DNA of 64,000 nt from Bacteroidota bacterium (GTDB lineage: Bacteria > Bacteroidota > Ignavibacteria > Ignavibacteriales > Ignavibacteriaceae): positions 62,001 through 126,000 of the forward strand of contig JADFLR010000007.1 in the NCBI GenBank assembly GCA_022564295.1, written 5' to 3'. The notes beneath the pieces were generated by a model. That model was given only the letters and a program-made list of their open reading frames with translations, had not been told where the DNA came from and searched no databases. This document shows, one piece after another, positions 29,178 through 38,281 of the stretch (the stretch's first letter is position 1; each line of letters opens with the position of its first letter). The translations under genes were made by a program, and so were the position numbers.

Positions 29178-29846
29178 ATGATAAATTTACTCAATAAAAT
29201 ACTTGTTGTACTAATCCTGTTTTATTTTACCAGCTGCCTAAATTATGTACAGGAAGTAAAGCTTTATCCTGATGGCTCAGGTAAAACGCATATTGATTAT
29301 TGGATGAAACTACCTGATGAAGAAAGTAAAACGGTTGCCGGTAATATTGGAATTTTTAATCCAGATTCAATCAGGAGTGAATTTAGCTCGGTTCATATTA
29401 ATATAGTAAGTATTGAAGTTCATACCGATACAACAGACAGTACAACCCACGCGATTATTGATTTCACTTTTGACCATATTGATTCACTAAACCTCACTAA
29501 AGCTTTTAGTGATGCCAATTTCACTTTTCAGGAAGGTCCATCGGGCGTGATAAATTTCACACAATTCATCCCCTCTATTGCAACAGGTTTTGGCATTGAT
29601 GCAACTCAATATAACGTATCATATATCTATACTTTTTCCGGAACAATCTTAAGGCATAACGCTCATCTGGTTGAGAAAAGAACTTTGACCTGGAATTACT
29701 CTTTAGCAGATATTGGTGGTGGTAAAACAATATCCGTAACATTCAGACCTTACAAGCTTAAAGAAACCCCCAACTGGATATATATGCTTACAGGTACAGT
29801 ATTGGCTTTGGTAATATTTTTTCTCTTAAGAAAGCAAAAAGTTTGA
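29178..29846 (+). CDS. Lipoprotein-like protein with C-terminal membrane helix
   Basis: A 222-residue protein with an N-terminal hydrophobic segment ending in YFTSC, a probable lipobox with Cys20, and a C-terminal hydrophobic helix (WIYMLTGTVLALVIFFLLR) followed by KQKV. Between them are mostly beta strands (VQEVKLYPDGSGKTHIDYW). The combination of a lipobox and a C-terminal anchor is seen in some envelope proteins of this group. I do not recognise a family or catalytic motif. Confidence 0.6.
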   Translation: MINLLNKILVVLILFYFTSCLNYVQEVKLYPDGSGKTHIDYWMKLPDEESKTVAGNIGIFNPDSIRSEFSSVHINIVSIEVHTDTTDSTTHAIIDFTFDHIDSLNLTKAFSDANFTFQEGPSGVINFTQFIPSIATGFGIDATQYNVSYIYTFSGTILRHNAHLVEKRTLTWNYSLADIGGGKTISVTFRPYKLKETPNWIYMLTGTVLALVIFFLLRKQKV

Positions 29847-29968
29847 TTTTTCAAGAATCCTTATTGTAAAGTGAAGTTGACTAGTGTAACAGATTATTGA
29901 CTAAACTCAATCTTTTCATTATCTTTTAATTCTGTATTTTAAATCAATTGGATTGATTATTAAGCTTT

Positions 29969-30916
29969 ATGGCTGCCAACGATTATATGATCTTTTCCGG
30001 TAGTGCAAATTTACCTCTGTCGAAAAAGATTGCAACCAGATTAGGAAAAGATTTAGGTTTAATTGAATTAAAAAGATTCAGCGACGGCGAAATTTGGGTT
30101 AAGTACAGCGAAAATATTCGTGGGCAAGATGTTTTTATAATTCAGTCCACCAATCCTCCTGCAGAAAATATTATGGAATTGCTGATAATGATTGATGCTG
30201 CTAAACGAGCATCTGCAAGGACTATAAATGCAGTAATCCCTTATTTCGGTTATGCACGGCAGGATAGGAAAGACCAACCCAGAGTTTCGATATCGGCAAA
30301 GTTAGTTGCTAACTTAATTACGATAGCCGGAACCGATAGAGTTGTAACAATGGATTTGCATGCACCGCAAATTCAAGGCTTCTTTGATATTCCTTTTGAT
30401 CACTTATATGGCTCCTCTGTTTTTCGCAGCCAATTCGATCGTTTTGAAAATAATCTTGTAATAGTATCTCCCGATGTTGGTGGAATCAAAATAGCAAGAG
30501 CGTATGCAAAGTTGCTTCATTGCGGTTTGGTTGTAATTGATAAAAGACGACCCCAACAGAATATGGTGGAAATTGTTAATATTATTGGAGAAGTTGAAGA
30601 TAAAGATGTTTTAATAGTCGATGATCTAATCGATACAGCAGGTACTTTTGTAGGTGCGGTAAGTGCATTAAAGGATGAAGGAGCAAAGAATATATTTGGC
30701 GCAGTAACGCATCCATTATTATCGGGAGAAGCTATTGAAAGGATTGAAAAATCCAACCTTAGTAAATTGTTTGTTACCGATACAATAGATTTTAGTAATA
30801 AACAAAAATCTGAAAAAATAAAAGTATTGTCGGCGGCTGATCTTTTTGCCGAGGCAATACGAAGAACTTTTAATAACGAATCAATAAGTTCACTATTTAA
30901 CATAGATAAAGGATAA
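29969..30916 (+). CDS. prs: Ribose-phosphate pyrophosphokinase (PRPP synthetase)
   Basis: Makes PRPP from ribose 5-phosphate and ATP, feeding purine, pyrimidine, histidine and tryptophan pathways. 315 residues, normal length. Motifs: FSDGEIWVKYSENIRGQDVF, RASARTINAVIPYFGYARQDRKD (ATP region with the YARQDRK Arg), and the PRPP loop VLIVDDLIDTAGTFVGA around residues 210-226. It starts a + strand housekeeping run: prs, rplY, pth. Confidence 0.96.
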   Translation: MAANDYMIFSGSANLPLSKKIATRLGKDLGLIELKRFSDGEIWVKYSENIRGQDVFIIQSTNPPAENIMELLIMIDAAKRASARTINAVIPYFGYARQDRKDQPRVSISAKLVANLITIAGTDRVVTMDLHAPQIQGFFDIPFDHLYGSSVFRSQFDRFENNLVIVSPDVGGIKIARAYAKLLHCGLVVIDKRRPQQNMVEIVNIIGEVEDKDVLIVDDLIDTAGTFVGAVSALKDEGAKNIFGAVTHPLLSGEAIERIEKSNLSKLFVTDTIDFSNKQKSEKIKVLSAADLFAEAIRRTFNNESISSLFNIDKG

Positions 30917-30934
30917 TATTTTTCTGGAGAAGAA

Positions 30935-31597
30935 ATGGAAAAAGTAGTAGTAGAAGCAAAAGAAAGAAAAACAATAAATAAGAGAAGCAGAAACAACCTT
31001 CGAAACGAAGGAAGAGTACCCGGAGTTTTGTATGGAAGCAGATTGGATCCGATTCCGATAGATGTTACTCGTGCGGCAATACATCCCCTGGTTTTTACTG
31101 CCAAGACTCATCTGCTCTCACTAAAACTTGATGGGCACGAAGAGTACGATTGTATAATTAAAGATGTACAGTTCGATCCGGTTAGTGATGAAATTATTCA
31201 TTTTGATTTAATAGGATTAACACGCGATGAAAAAATTCAGCTTGAAGTGCCAATACGATTATTGGGTAGTGCTGTTGGTGTTAAAGAAGGTGGACTTCTG
31301 CAGGAAAGTATGCATAAGTTAAATGTTGAATGCCTCCCAAATAACATTCCGCAATCATTAGAGATTGATGTAACAGAATTAAATGTTGGTGATTCTATTC
31401 ACGTTGCTGATTTAAGTTTTGAGCATATAACCATCATTAATCCTGAAGATACAATAGTTGTTTCAGTTGTTCTTCCGAAGGTTGAACAAGAAGTTGAGCC
31501 TGATGAAGAAGGAGAAGAATTTGCTGAAGAAGAGGGAGCAGACGAACCTGAAGTTATTGGCAAGGGTAAAGAACCTGAAGAAGAAAACAAAGATTAA
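30935..31597 (+). CDS. rplY: 50S ribosomal protein L25/CTC
   Basis: Binds 5S rRNA in the large subunit; the CTC form has an extra C-terminal domain compared with short E. coli L25. 220 residues: N-terminal RNA-binding domain (NKRSRNNLRNEGRVPGVLYGSR), middle domain, then TL5/CTC extension ending in an acidic tail (EVEPDEEGEEFAEEEGADEPE). Ribosome binding AGGAG-like (TGGAGAAG) is just before the ATG. Located between prs and pth, a common order. Confidence 0.93.
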   Translation: MEKVVVEAKERKTINKRSRNNLRNEGRVPGVLYGSRLDPIPIDVTRAAIHPLVFTAKTHLLSLKLDGHEEYDCIIKDVQFDPVSDEIIHFDLIGLTRDEKIQLEVPIRLLGSAVGVKEGGLLQESMHKLNVECLPNNIPQSLEIDVTELNVGDSIHVADLSFEHITIINPEDTIVVSVVLPKVEQEVEPDEEGEEFAEEEGADEPEVIGKGKEPEEENKD

Positions 31598-31609
31598 TAT
31601 TGAACTTAA

Positions 31610-32203
31610 GTGCGGGCAGTATTGGGTATAGGAAATATCGGTTTGCGTTACCAGCGGAACAGACACAACGCTGGTTTTTTAATATTGGATTATTTTGCTC
31701 AAAACCGGTCAATCAAATTTAGAGCAGCCGAAGGTGATTATTATTTCTCCGAAGGGGATCTGAATCAAGTTCATTATTTTCTCATTAAACCCAGCAATTA
31801 TGTTAATAATTCCGGAGTTGTTGCGTTACAATTTTTAAAGATAAATAAGATAGATCTATCAGATTTACTTGTTGTTTGTGATGATGTAAATATGAATATG
31901 GGGAAGCTGCGAGTAAGAAGAAGCGGTGGAGATGGTGGTCATAATGGCTTGGCATCACTTATTTATCATTTAAATTCAAATCAGTTCCCAAGATTAAGAG
32001 TAGGAATTGGTAGTGATTATAAAGAAGGGGAACTTTCATCGTATGTTCTTGATGATTTTAGTGAAGATGATGATAAAATATTCGAGACAGTGCTTAAAAA
32101 TTCATCGTTTTTAGTTGAAGAATTTATTAGCGGTGGAATTGAAGCAATGCTTAACGCCAATAGTAAGCTTTATAATAATGATTCATCAGCAGAATTTAAT
32201 TAA
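31610..32203 (+). CDS. pth: Peptidyl-tRNA hydrolase
   Basis: Frees tRNA from prematurely released peptidyl-tRNA. 197 residues. His19 in RNRHNAGF and Asp91 in VVCDDVNM are the catalytic pair, and PSNYVNNSG and RSGGDGGHNGLAS are the substrate-binding segments. Starts with GTG at 31610, with a possible AACTTAAG spacer and no strong ribosome site, 12 bases after the rplY stop. The residue before the second Asp is Cys where many family members have His. Confidence 0.93.
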   Translation: MRAVLGIGNIGLRYQRNRHNAGFLILDYFAQNRSIKFRAAEGDYYFSEGDLNQVHYFLIKPSNYVNNSGVVALQFLKINKIDLSDLLVVCDDVNMNMGKLRVRRSGGDGGHNGLASLIYHLNSNQFPRLRVGIGSDYKEGELSSYVLDDFSEDDDKIFETVLKNSSFLVEEFISGGIEAMLNANSKLYNNDSSAEFN

Positions 32204-32233
32204 TGTAATTTTTAAAAGGATGAAGGAGCTCAA

Positions 32234-34420
32234 ATGGGTTTAATTCTTTATATAATTCCTTGTTTAGGGTTACTGGGTTTATTATATACTTTGTGGAAAT
32301 CAGCCTGGGTTCAGAAACAAGACCCCGGAACAGAAAAAATGCAGAAAATCGCTAATCATATTTATGAAGGATCGATGGCATTTTTAAAATCCGAGTACAA
32401 AGTTTTAAGTGTGTTTATTATTGCAGTGGCTATTCTGCTTGCAGTTAGTGCTGACAGTGAATATTCATCACCATTAGTTGCTGTCTCGTTTTTAGTGGGC
32501 GCACTTTGCTCTGCTATTGCCGGTTTGATAGGAATGAAAGTGGCAACAAAGGCAAATGTTAGAACAACAAATGCTGCCCGAACCAGTTTAGGCAAAGCTT
32601 TGGAGATTGCTTTCGCTGGTGGTTCTGTAATGGGTATGGGTGTTGTTGGTCTTGGTGTTCTTGGATTGAGCATTCTCTTTATCATATACAGCAACACATT
32701 CGGTGTAAGTCAGGCGGCTGATGTGAACAGGGTTATAACTATTATCACAGGGTTTTCATTTGGTGCTTCATCTATTGCGTTGTTTGCACGTGTTGGCGGC
32801 GGAATTTATACAAAAGCTGCAGATGTTGGTGCCGATCTGGTTGGAAAAGTTGAAGCAGGTATTCCTGAAGACCATCCTCTTAATCCCGCTACAATTGCTG
32901 ATAATGTTGGCGACAATGTTGGTGATGTTGCTGGAATGGGCGCCGATCTTTTTGAATCCTTCGTTGGATCAATAGTAGGAACGATGGTGCTCGGTGCATC
33001 ATTTTTTGGCATTGCTGAGTTTGCAAATTATTCGAATGGTTTGGGAGCAGTTATACTTCCAATGGTAATAGCCGGTGTTGGAATAGTTATGTCCATATTG
33101 GGCACTTTCTTTGTTAAAGTTAAAGAAGGCGGAAGTCTTCAAAAAGCTTTGAACATGGGTGAGTTCGGGTCTTCGTTTATAATGATTGGTGCAATGTATT
33201 TTATTATTGATTTTATGCTTCCAGTTGAATGGGTGTACAACGATAAATTATTCGGTGAAACTTATACAATTACTTCATTGAACATCTTCTTTGCAACCGT
33301 AATCGGATTAATCGCAGGTGTGCTTATAGGAGTTGTTACCGAACACTTTACAGGCACGGGGAAAAAACCTGTTATTCACATTGTTAATCAATCTGTGACA
33401 GGTGCGGCAACAAATATAATTGCAGGTTTAGGTACAGGAATGATCTCAACTGCAATTCCTATTTTAATTCTTGCCGCGGCAATTATTTCAGCTTTCGAAC
33501 TTGGCGGTTTGTATGGCATCGCAATAGCCGCAGTTGGTATGCTTTCAAATACAGGTATCCAATTAGCTGTGGATGCCTACGGACCAATTTCCGATAATGC
33601 CGGAGGAATTGCAGAAATGTCTGAACTTCCTAAAGAAGTAAGGCAACGAACCGACAAACTTGATGCTGTTGGTAACACTACAGCAGCAATCGGGAAGGGG
33701 TTTGCTATTGCTTCTGCAGCATTGACTGCCTTAGCACTATTTGGTGCCTTCATGACTGCTACAAGCATAACCTCAATTAATATTGCGAAAGCACCAATTA
33801 TGGCAGGACTTTTTGTGGGTGCAATGCTCCCATATCTTTTTTCTGCTTTAGCAATGAATGCTGTTGGAACTGCTGCAATGGCAATGATTCAGGAAGTTAG
33901 AAGACAATTTAATACCATACCTGCCTTATCGGCTGCTCTTGATGTGATGAAAAAATATACTGGTAAAGAGAAGTCGGAATGGACAAAAGAAGATATTACA
34001 ACTTTCGAAGCAGCTGAAGGTGCTGCAGAATACGGTAAGTGTGTTGAAATCTCTACCAATGCAGCAATTCGTAAAATGGTTGTGCCTGGATTACTGGCGG
34101 TACTTACACCTGTAGTATTTGGTTTTCTTGGAGGAGCGGAAATGCTTGGTGGATTGTTAGCAGGTGTTACTTCTTCAGGCGTTCTGATGGCTATATTTCA
34201 GGCAAATGCTGGTGGTGCTTGGGATAATGCTAAAAAGATGATTGAAGAAGGTGTGGAAATTGACGGTAAAAGTTATGGAAAAGGATCTGAACCTCACAAA
34301 GCTGCAGTAGTTGGTGATACTGTTGGAGATCCGTTCAAAGATACTTCGGGCCCGTCGATAAACATTTTAATTAAGTTGATGGCTGTAGTTTCGCTTGTTA
34401 TTGCGCCATTAATTAAATAA
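32234..34420 (+). CDS. hppA: Membrane-bound pyrophosphatase (ion pump), K+-dependent type
   Basis: An integral-membrane enzyme, 728 residues with about 16 hydrophobic segments, that couples hydrolysis of pyrophosphate to export of H+ or Na+. Hallmark substrate loops are present: [45 protein letters not shown] (residues about 210-240) and the final [18 protein letters not shown]. The subclass position reads [10 protein letters not shown] (480-489), with Ala484 and Gly487 where K+-independent enzymes have Lys and Thr. Whether it moves H+ or Na+ cannot be told safely by eye. The start ATG is preceded by GAAGGAG, a strong ribosome site. Confidence 0.94.
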   Translation: MGLILYIIPCLGLLGLLYTLWKSAWVQKQDPGTEKMQKIANHIYEGSMAFLKSEYKVLSVFIIAVAILLAVSADSEYSSPLVAVSFLVGALCSAIAGLIGMKVATKANVRTTNAARTSLGKALEIAFAGGSVMGMGVVGLGVLGLSILFIIYSNTFGVSQAADVNRVITIITGFSFGASSIALFARVGGGIYTKAADVGADLVGKVEAGIPEDHPLNPATIADNVGDNVGDVAGMGADLFESFVGSIVGTMVLGASFFGIAEFANYSNGLGAVILPMVIAGVGIVMSILGTFFVKVKEGGSLQKALNMGEFGSSFIMIGAMYFIIDFMLPVEWVYNDKLFGETYTITSLNIFFATVIGLIAGVLIGVVTEHFTGTGKKPVIHIVNQSVTGAATNIIAGLGTGMISTAIPILILAAAIISAFELGGLYGIAIAAVGMLSNTGIQLAVDAYGPISDNAGGIAEMSELPKEVRQRTDKLDAVGNTTAAIGKGFAIASAALTALALFGAFMTATSITSINIAKAPIMAGLFVGAMLPYLFSALAMNAVGTAAMAMIQEVRRQFNTIPALSAALDVMKKYTGKEKSEWTKEDITTFEAAEGAAEYGKCVEISTNAAIRKMVVPGLLAVLTPVVFGFLGGAEMLGGLLAGVTSSGVLMAIFQANAGGAWDNAKKMIEEGVEIDGKSYGKGSEPHKAAVVGDTVGDPFKDTSGPSINILIKLMAVVSLVIAPLIK

Positions 34421-34454
34421 ATTTTGATATATAATATAGATATTTATGAACCCT

Positions 34455-34480
34455 GCTCTTATCTAATACACGATAAGGGC
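34455..34480 (+). promoter_or_regulatory. Leader hairpin before the rpsF operon
   Basis: Arms 34455-34462 (GCTCTTAT) and 34473-34480 (ATAAGGGC) can pair over 8 bp with one G-U, loop of 10 bases. It lies about 30 bases before the AGGGAGG ribosome site of rpsF and is not followed by a T run, so it is unlikely to be a simple terminator. S6-S18 autoregulatory leader RNAs occur at this spot in many bacteria, but the conserved CCG bulge is not obvious here. Confidence 0.4.
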
Positions 34481-34511
34481 CTTAAGTCCATAGGGAGGTA
34501 AAAAGAACTGA

Positions 34512-34937
34512 ATGACAAAGAAAATGTATGAAAGCGCCGTTCTTATTAATGCCGCTTTAGAAGACGATCAAATTCAATCTATTATTTCACACATCAAGGA
34601 ATTAATTTCTTCAAACGATGGTGAAATAACTGATGTTGAAGAGTGGGGAAGAAGAAGATTGGCTTATATGATTAAAAGGAGTAAGATTGGTTACTATATC
34701 ATATTCCAATTTAACGCCTATCCGCAGATTATTTCTTCATTGGAAAAATTTTATAAACTTGATGAAAATATCCTCAGATATCTTAGCATCAAGCTTACAA
34801 AAAATGCGTTGGAACAAATTGAAAAAAATAAAGAACAATTATTAGCCGAGGCAGATAATGTTATTGTGGAAAATGAGGTATTTGCCAAAGCAGAAAATGA
34901 TAAAATAGATTCGATTGAAACCGAGAATAATTCTTAA
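34512..34937 (+). CDS. rpsF: 30S ribosomal protein S6
   Basis: Small-subunit protein that pairs with S18 on the platform. 141 residues, with MYESAVLINAALEDDQI at the start and EEWGRRRLAYMIKRSKIGYYI as the RNA-contact region. The C-terminal ~35 residues are an acidic extension (EADNVIVENEVFAKAENDKID) that is longer than in many bacteria. Strong ribosome site AGGGAGG upstream. First gene of rpsF-ssb-rpsR-rplI. Confidence 0.95.
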   Translation: MTKKMYESAVLINAALEDDQIQSIISHIKELISSNDGEITDVEEWGRRRLAYMIKRSKIGYYIIFQFNAYPQIISSLEKFYKLDENILRYLSIKLTKNALEQIEKNKEQLLAEADNVIVENEVFAKAENDKIDSIETENNS

Positions 34938-34965
34938 ACTTTGATCTAGTATGGAGGAATAAACT

Positions 34966-35493
34966 ATGGCTGATCTGAAAATGCCGGAAATTAACTATGT
35001 TATTGTCGCGGGAAATCTGACTAAAGATCCCATATTCAGACAAACCACTAACAAAACTCCTGTGGTTAATTTTTCTATGGCATCTAATAGGAGATACAAG
35101 GACAGTTCTAATCAATGGCAGGAAGATGTTTGCTACGTTGGAATAGTGGCGTGGAACAGACTCGCTGAAAGCTGTAGGGACAGATTGAAAAAAGGTTCCG
35201 CAGTTTTAGTTGATGGAGAACTGCAAAGCAGAAGCTGGAAGACCGACGACGGACATAACAGAAGTATTGTTGAAATAAAAGCAAGAAGAATCCAATTTCT
35301 AAATAAACGTATTTTTATTAATGATGTGGAACCGGATATTCTTGCTGAAGAAGAAAATAAACTTACAAATACTTTTATAATTAATGAAAATGGTAATGAT
35401 TCTATCGATGAAACTAAAAGTGTTGACTATACCGAAGATTCATTCGATAAATTTTTATCAAGTGAAGAATCAGATTTAATTAAAGAAGATTAA
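34966..35493 (+). CDS. ssb: Single-stranded DNA-binding protein (Ssb family) in the rpsF operon
   Basis: OB-fold single-stranded-DNA-binding protein of 175 residues: INYVIVAGNLTKDPIFRQT, TPVVNFSMASNRRY, CYVGIVAWNRLAESCRDRLKKGSAVLVDGELQSRSW, SIVEIKARRIQFL. After the fold (about 110) comes an acidic linker. The tail ends EESDLIKED, without the usual C-terminal aromatic DDDIPF-type tip that recruits partner proteins. Placed between rpsF and rpsR as in many bacteria, with GGAGG upstream. Another Ssb with a normal tip may exist elsewhere. Confidence 0.88.
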   Translation: MADLKMPEINYVIVAGNLTKDPIFRQTTNKTPVVNFSMASNRRYKDSSNQWQEDVCYVGIVAWNRLAESCRDRLKKGSAVLVDGELQSRSWKTDDGHNRSIVEIKARRIQFLNKRIFINDVEPDILAEEENKLTNTFIINENGNDSIDETKSVDYTEDSFDKFLSSEESDLIKED

Positions 35494-35507
35494 TCAGGAT
35501 AAACTAA

Positions 35508-35732
35508 ATGGCTATGAGAAACAAGAAGATTTGCAGATTCACACAAAACAATGTAAAGTACATTGATTATAAAGATGTAAAACTATTGCAACGTTATGTA
35601 AATGAACAGGGCAGGATAATTCCTAAAAGAATTACCGGTACAAGCGCTAAATATCAGCGCGAATTATCTACCGCTATTAAGCGTGCAAGACATATGGCAC
35701 TATTGCCTTTTGTTTCAGATACTGTAAGATAA
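35508..35732 (+). CDS. rpsR: 30S ribosomal protein S18
   Basis: 74 residues, normal size. [26 protein letters not shown], then [34 protein letters not shown]. Only one of the zinc-site cysteines (Cys10) is present, so it is of the zinc-free form. Starts 14 bases after ssb; pairs with S6 encoded two genes before. Confidence 0.96.
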   Translation: MAMRNKKICRFTQNNVKYIDYKDVKLLQRYVNEQGRIIPKRITGTSAKYQRELSTAIKRARHMALLPFVSDTVR

Positions 35733-35754
35733 AAAAAGAGTTTTAGGAGTTAAT

Positions 35755-36198
35755 ATGAAAGTGATATTAAGAAAAGATATCGAAACGCTTGGAAATATAG
35801 GCGATATAGTAGATGTTAGGGAAGGTTATGCAAGAAACTTTCTCATTCCACGAAAAATTGCCTATACTGCTCTCAATGGAAATCTGAAGGCACTGGAAGA
35901 CGAAAAGAAAAGCATTGCCCGTAAATCGGAGAAGGAATTGCACGCTGCCGAAAAATTATCGACTGAACTCGAAAAAGTATCGGTTACTATTCCAGTGCAG
36001 ATAGGAGAAGAAGATAAAATTTTTGGCTCTGTAACAACACAAATGATAGCTGATGCTTTAAAAGAAAAAGATTTCGATATTGATAAAAGAAAGATTGAAA
36101 TTGAAGAATCAATTAAGACCTTAGGCATTTATAATGCAAATATTAAAATATATTCCAATGTTAGCGTAAATATAAAAGTATGGGTTGTGCGCGAGTAG
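35755..36198 (+). CDS. rplI: 50S ribosomal protein L9
   Basis: 147 residues with the N-terminal rRNA-binding signature MKVILRKDIETLGNIGDIVDVREGYARNFLIPRKIA, the long connecting helix (about 40-75), and the C-terminal domain (VTIPVQIGEEDKIFGSVTTQMIADAL). Last gene of the ribosomal operon, followed by a strong terminator at 36223. Confidence 0.96.
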   Translation: MKVILRKDIETLGNIGDIVDVREGYARNFLIPRKIAYTALNGNLKALEDEKKSIARKSEKELHAAEKLSTELEKVSVTIPVQIGEEDKIFGSVTTQMIADALKEKDFDIDKRKIEIEESIKTLGIYNANIKIYSNVSVNIKVWVVRE

Positions 36199-36222
36199 CA
36201 GTTTTTAGTATGTAGATATAAT

Positions 36223-36253
36223 AAAAAGGGAAGCAGTAATTGCTTCCCTTTTT
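36223..36253. terminator. Strong bidirectional rho-independent terminator
   Basis: A perfect 13-bp stem (36223-36235 with 36241-36253) and 5-base loop, A run on the left and T run on the right. Ends rplI on the + strand and rpmB on the - strand. Confidence 0.9.
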
Positions 36254-36274
36254 ATTTTTAAAAAATCGGATGAA

Positions 36275-36514
36275 TTATCTAACTTTTAACTCTCCTGCTC
36301 TAATCATCTTTGCAATGCGAGCTGTTCCGTTTTTCGAGATATTTTTGATTTCACTTGTTGAAAGTTTTAGTGAAACAAAGCGGTTTAATTCCTGTACCCA
36401 AATTCTTTTCTTTTGAAGATTGGGAAGAAATCTTCTTTTTGTTTTATTGTGTGCGTGAGAAATATTATTTCCGGTTATGGGTCCCACGCCCGATACTTGG
36501 CATTTTCTGGCCAT
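36275..36514 (-). CDS. rpmB: 50S ribosomal protein L28
   Basis: 79 residues: [37 protein letters not shown], then [33 protein letters not shown]. The Cys5 pattern is of the zinc-free kind (only one Cys). Stands alone on the minus strand facing the S6-L9 operon, rather than beside rpmG. Confidence 0.94.
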   Translation of the reverse strand: MARKCQVSGVGPITGNNISHAHNKTKRRFLPNLQKKRIWVQELNRFVSLKLSTSEIKNISKNGTARIAKMIRAGELKVR

Positions 36515-36648
36515 AAAATCTCCTTAATATCCTTGCAATCTAAAAATTCGAATAATAAATATACAAAATAATTCTAAAAAATAATCTGTTTTAGTGTGTA
36601 AATTTTGCAAAATTTAAAATAATTATCTTCTTTTACTCCGGAAAAATA

Positions 36649-36682
36649 TTGACAAAGACAATTAGCTTTATATCTTTATAAT
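36649..36682 (+). promoter_or_regulatory. Candidate promoter for tsaC
   Basis: TTGACA at 36649-36654 is followed by TATCTT at 36671 (16-base spacer) and TATAAT at 36677 (22-base spacer). The -35 is perfect for a housekeeping sigma factor but the better -10 is at an unusual distance. About 90 bases upstream of the ATG. Confidence 0.35.
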
Positions 36683-36769
36683 ATATTACCTACAAATATT
36701 TTTTCTAGAATATAAATTTAAATATAGTATTTCTTTTAATTAATTGGGTTTTAAAGAAAGATTAAATTC

Positions 36770-37381
36770 ATGGAATTTTATGAACTGCATCCCGAAAATC
36801 CACAGTTTAGATATATAAATAAAGCAGTGAATGTTTTAAGAGAGGGCGGAGTAATAATCTATCCTACAGATACTGTCTATGGAATTGGATGTGATATATT
36901 TAACAAGGAAGCATTACAAAGAGTTAAAGATATAAAAATTGATCCTGACATTAAGTTATTAAGTTTTATTTGTTCAGGTTTTAAGGATATATCTAAATAC
37001 GCAAAAATATCAGATTATGCTTACCGGACTATGAAACATCTTTTACCCGGACCCTACACATTTATTTTGCCGGCTGCAAGGCAGGTCCCCAAAAAGCTAT
37101 GGTCAAAAAGAAAAACCGTGGGAATAAGGATACCAGACAACCTAATTGCATTAAAAATAGTTGATGATCTTGGGAACCCTATAATCAGCACTTCAACAAC
37201 AAATAGAAAAGGTGATGTGCTTTACGATCCTTATGAAATAAAATTAATATTTAACTCACAAGTGAACCTGATGCTCTCTTCAGGCAATCTTTCTGGAAAA
37301 TCTTCTAGTGTAATTGATTTAAGTAATGATGAACCTGTTATAATTCGTGAAGGTGCGGGTGATATAAGCATGTTCGTTTGA
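36770..37381 (+). CDS. tsaC: Threonylcarbamoyl-AMP synthase (TsaC/YrdC/Sua5 domain)
   Basis: Makes threonylcarbamoyl-AMP from threonine, bicarbonate and ATP, the first step of the universal t6A37 tRNA modification. 203 residues, single YrdC domain (no Sua5 extension). Signature: GGVIIYPTDTVYGIGCDIFN near residue 27, KLLSFICSGFKDISKYA, HLLPGPYTFILPA, and the KTVGIRIPDN and ISTSTTN segments of the binding pocket. The promoter candidate at 36649 is upstream. Confidence 0.92.
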   Translation: MEFYELHPENPQFRYINKAVNVLREGGVIIYPTDTVYGIGCDIFNKEALQRVKDIKIDPDIKLLSFICSGFKDISKYAKISDYAYRTMKHLLPGPYTFILPAARQVPKKLWSKRKTVGIRIPDNLIALKIVDDLGNPIISTSTTNRKGDVLYDPYEIKLIFNSQVNLMLSSGNLSGKSSSVIDLSNDEPVIIREGAGDISMFV

Positions 37382-37401
37382 TCTTATTAAATATATTGAA
37401 A

Positions 37402-38175
37402 TTACTGTTTACGAATGACCATAGTTGGTGATGCCTGCGCTAATGGCGTTAGTATTACTTCATTAATATTAACATGCTCTGCTCTTGTAGCACAGAAAAA
37501 TACTGCATCTGCAATATCCTCGGCAGTTAGAGGGATTATCCCTTTATATACATTACTCGCTTTTTCTTCATCACCGAAAAAACGAACAACACTGAATTCT
37601 GTTTCAACCAGACCAGGATCGACAGTGCTGACTTTAATATTTTTATCCAGCACATCCATCCTTATAGATTTTGTTAAAGCATTAACGGCAAACTTTGTGG
37701 CTGAATAAACATTTCCCAATGGATAAGTTTCGTGCCCGGCTACAGAACCAATGTTAATTATATGTCCTCTTTGCTGTTCAACCATTTTGGGAAGAACCTG
37801 CCGTGTAACATAAAGTAATCCCTTTATATTCGTATCGATCATCTCTTCCCAATCATCAATTTTGCCTTCGTATATTTTATTATATCCTCTTGCCAGCCCT
37901 GCATTATTAATTAAGATATCAATGTCTTTCCATTCATCTTCCAACGATGACAGGGTGTTTTTAACTTCACTGTGATTCCTGACATCAAGCTTTATTGGTT
38001 TAACTTTTATTCCATATTTGCCAGTCAACGCTTCAGCAAGTTCGTGTAATCTTTCTATTCTTCTTGCTGCAAGAAGGAGATCAGCGTCTGCTTCTGCAAA
38101 AGCCAATGCACACGCTTTACCAATACCGGCTGAAGCACCGGTTATAAACACAGTTTTATTTTTTAAATTTTTCAT
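37402..38175 (-). CDS. Short-chain dehydrogenase/reductase (SDR)
   Basis: A 257-residue classical SDR. I start it at the ATG at 38175, where AAAGGATT is a good ribosome site; a longer open frame to 38301 adds 42 residues with no family match. The Rossmann motif is TGASAGIGKACALAF (residues about 10-24), the strand-4 NNAGLARGY marker is present, and the catalytic YSATK (with Ser in GSVAGHET) is intact. The basic RRIERL after strand 2 suggests NADP(H) use. Substrate unknown; relatives are serine dehydrogenase/YdfG-like. Confidence 0.8.
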   Translation of the reverse strand: MKNLKNKTVFITGASAGIGKACALAFAEADADLLLAARRIERLHELAEALTGKYGIKVKPIKLDVRNHSEVKNTLSSLEDEWKDIDILINNAGLARGYNKIYEGKIDDWEEMIDTNIKGLLYVTRQVLPKMVEQQRGHIINIGSVAGHETYPLGNVYSATKFAVNALTKSIRMDVLDKNIKVSTVDPGLVETEFSVVRFFGDEEKASNVYKGIIPLTAEDIADAVFFCATRAEHVNINEVILTPLAQASPTMVIRKQ

Positions 38176-38281
38176 ATTTAATCCTTTACAAGGATAATCA
38201 ATGGGGAATTGAAATAATAAATTAAAATTGTATTTAAATTTATAAATTATTTTGAAAGGATATAACCGGTGGGACGATTCT

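Noticed and set aside
30517-31104. 195-residue open frame on the minus strand
   Set aside because: It is antisense to prs and rplY, which have clear motifs; low-complexity Ser-rich translation.
32362-32697. 111-residue open frame on the minus strand
   Set aside because: Antisense to the membrane pyrophosphatase; no independent evidence.
36649-36682. Bacteroidota-type promoter (TTTG/TAnnTTTG)
   Set aside because: The boxes here look like general sigma-70 boxes with imperfect spacing; no lineage-specific motif was clear, so only a low-confidence promoter is listed.
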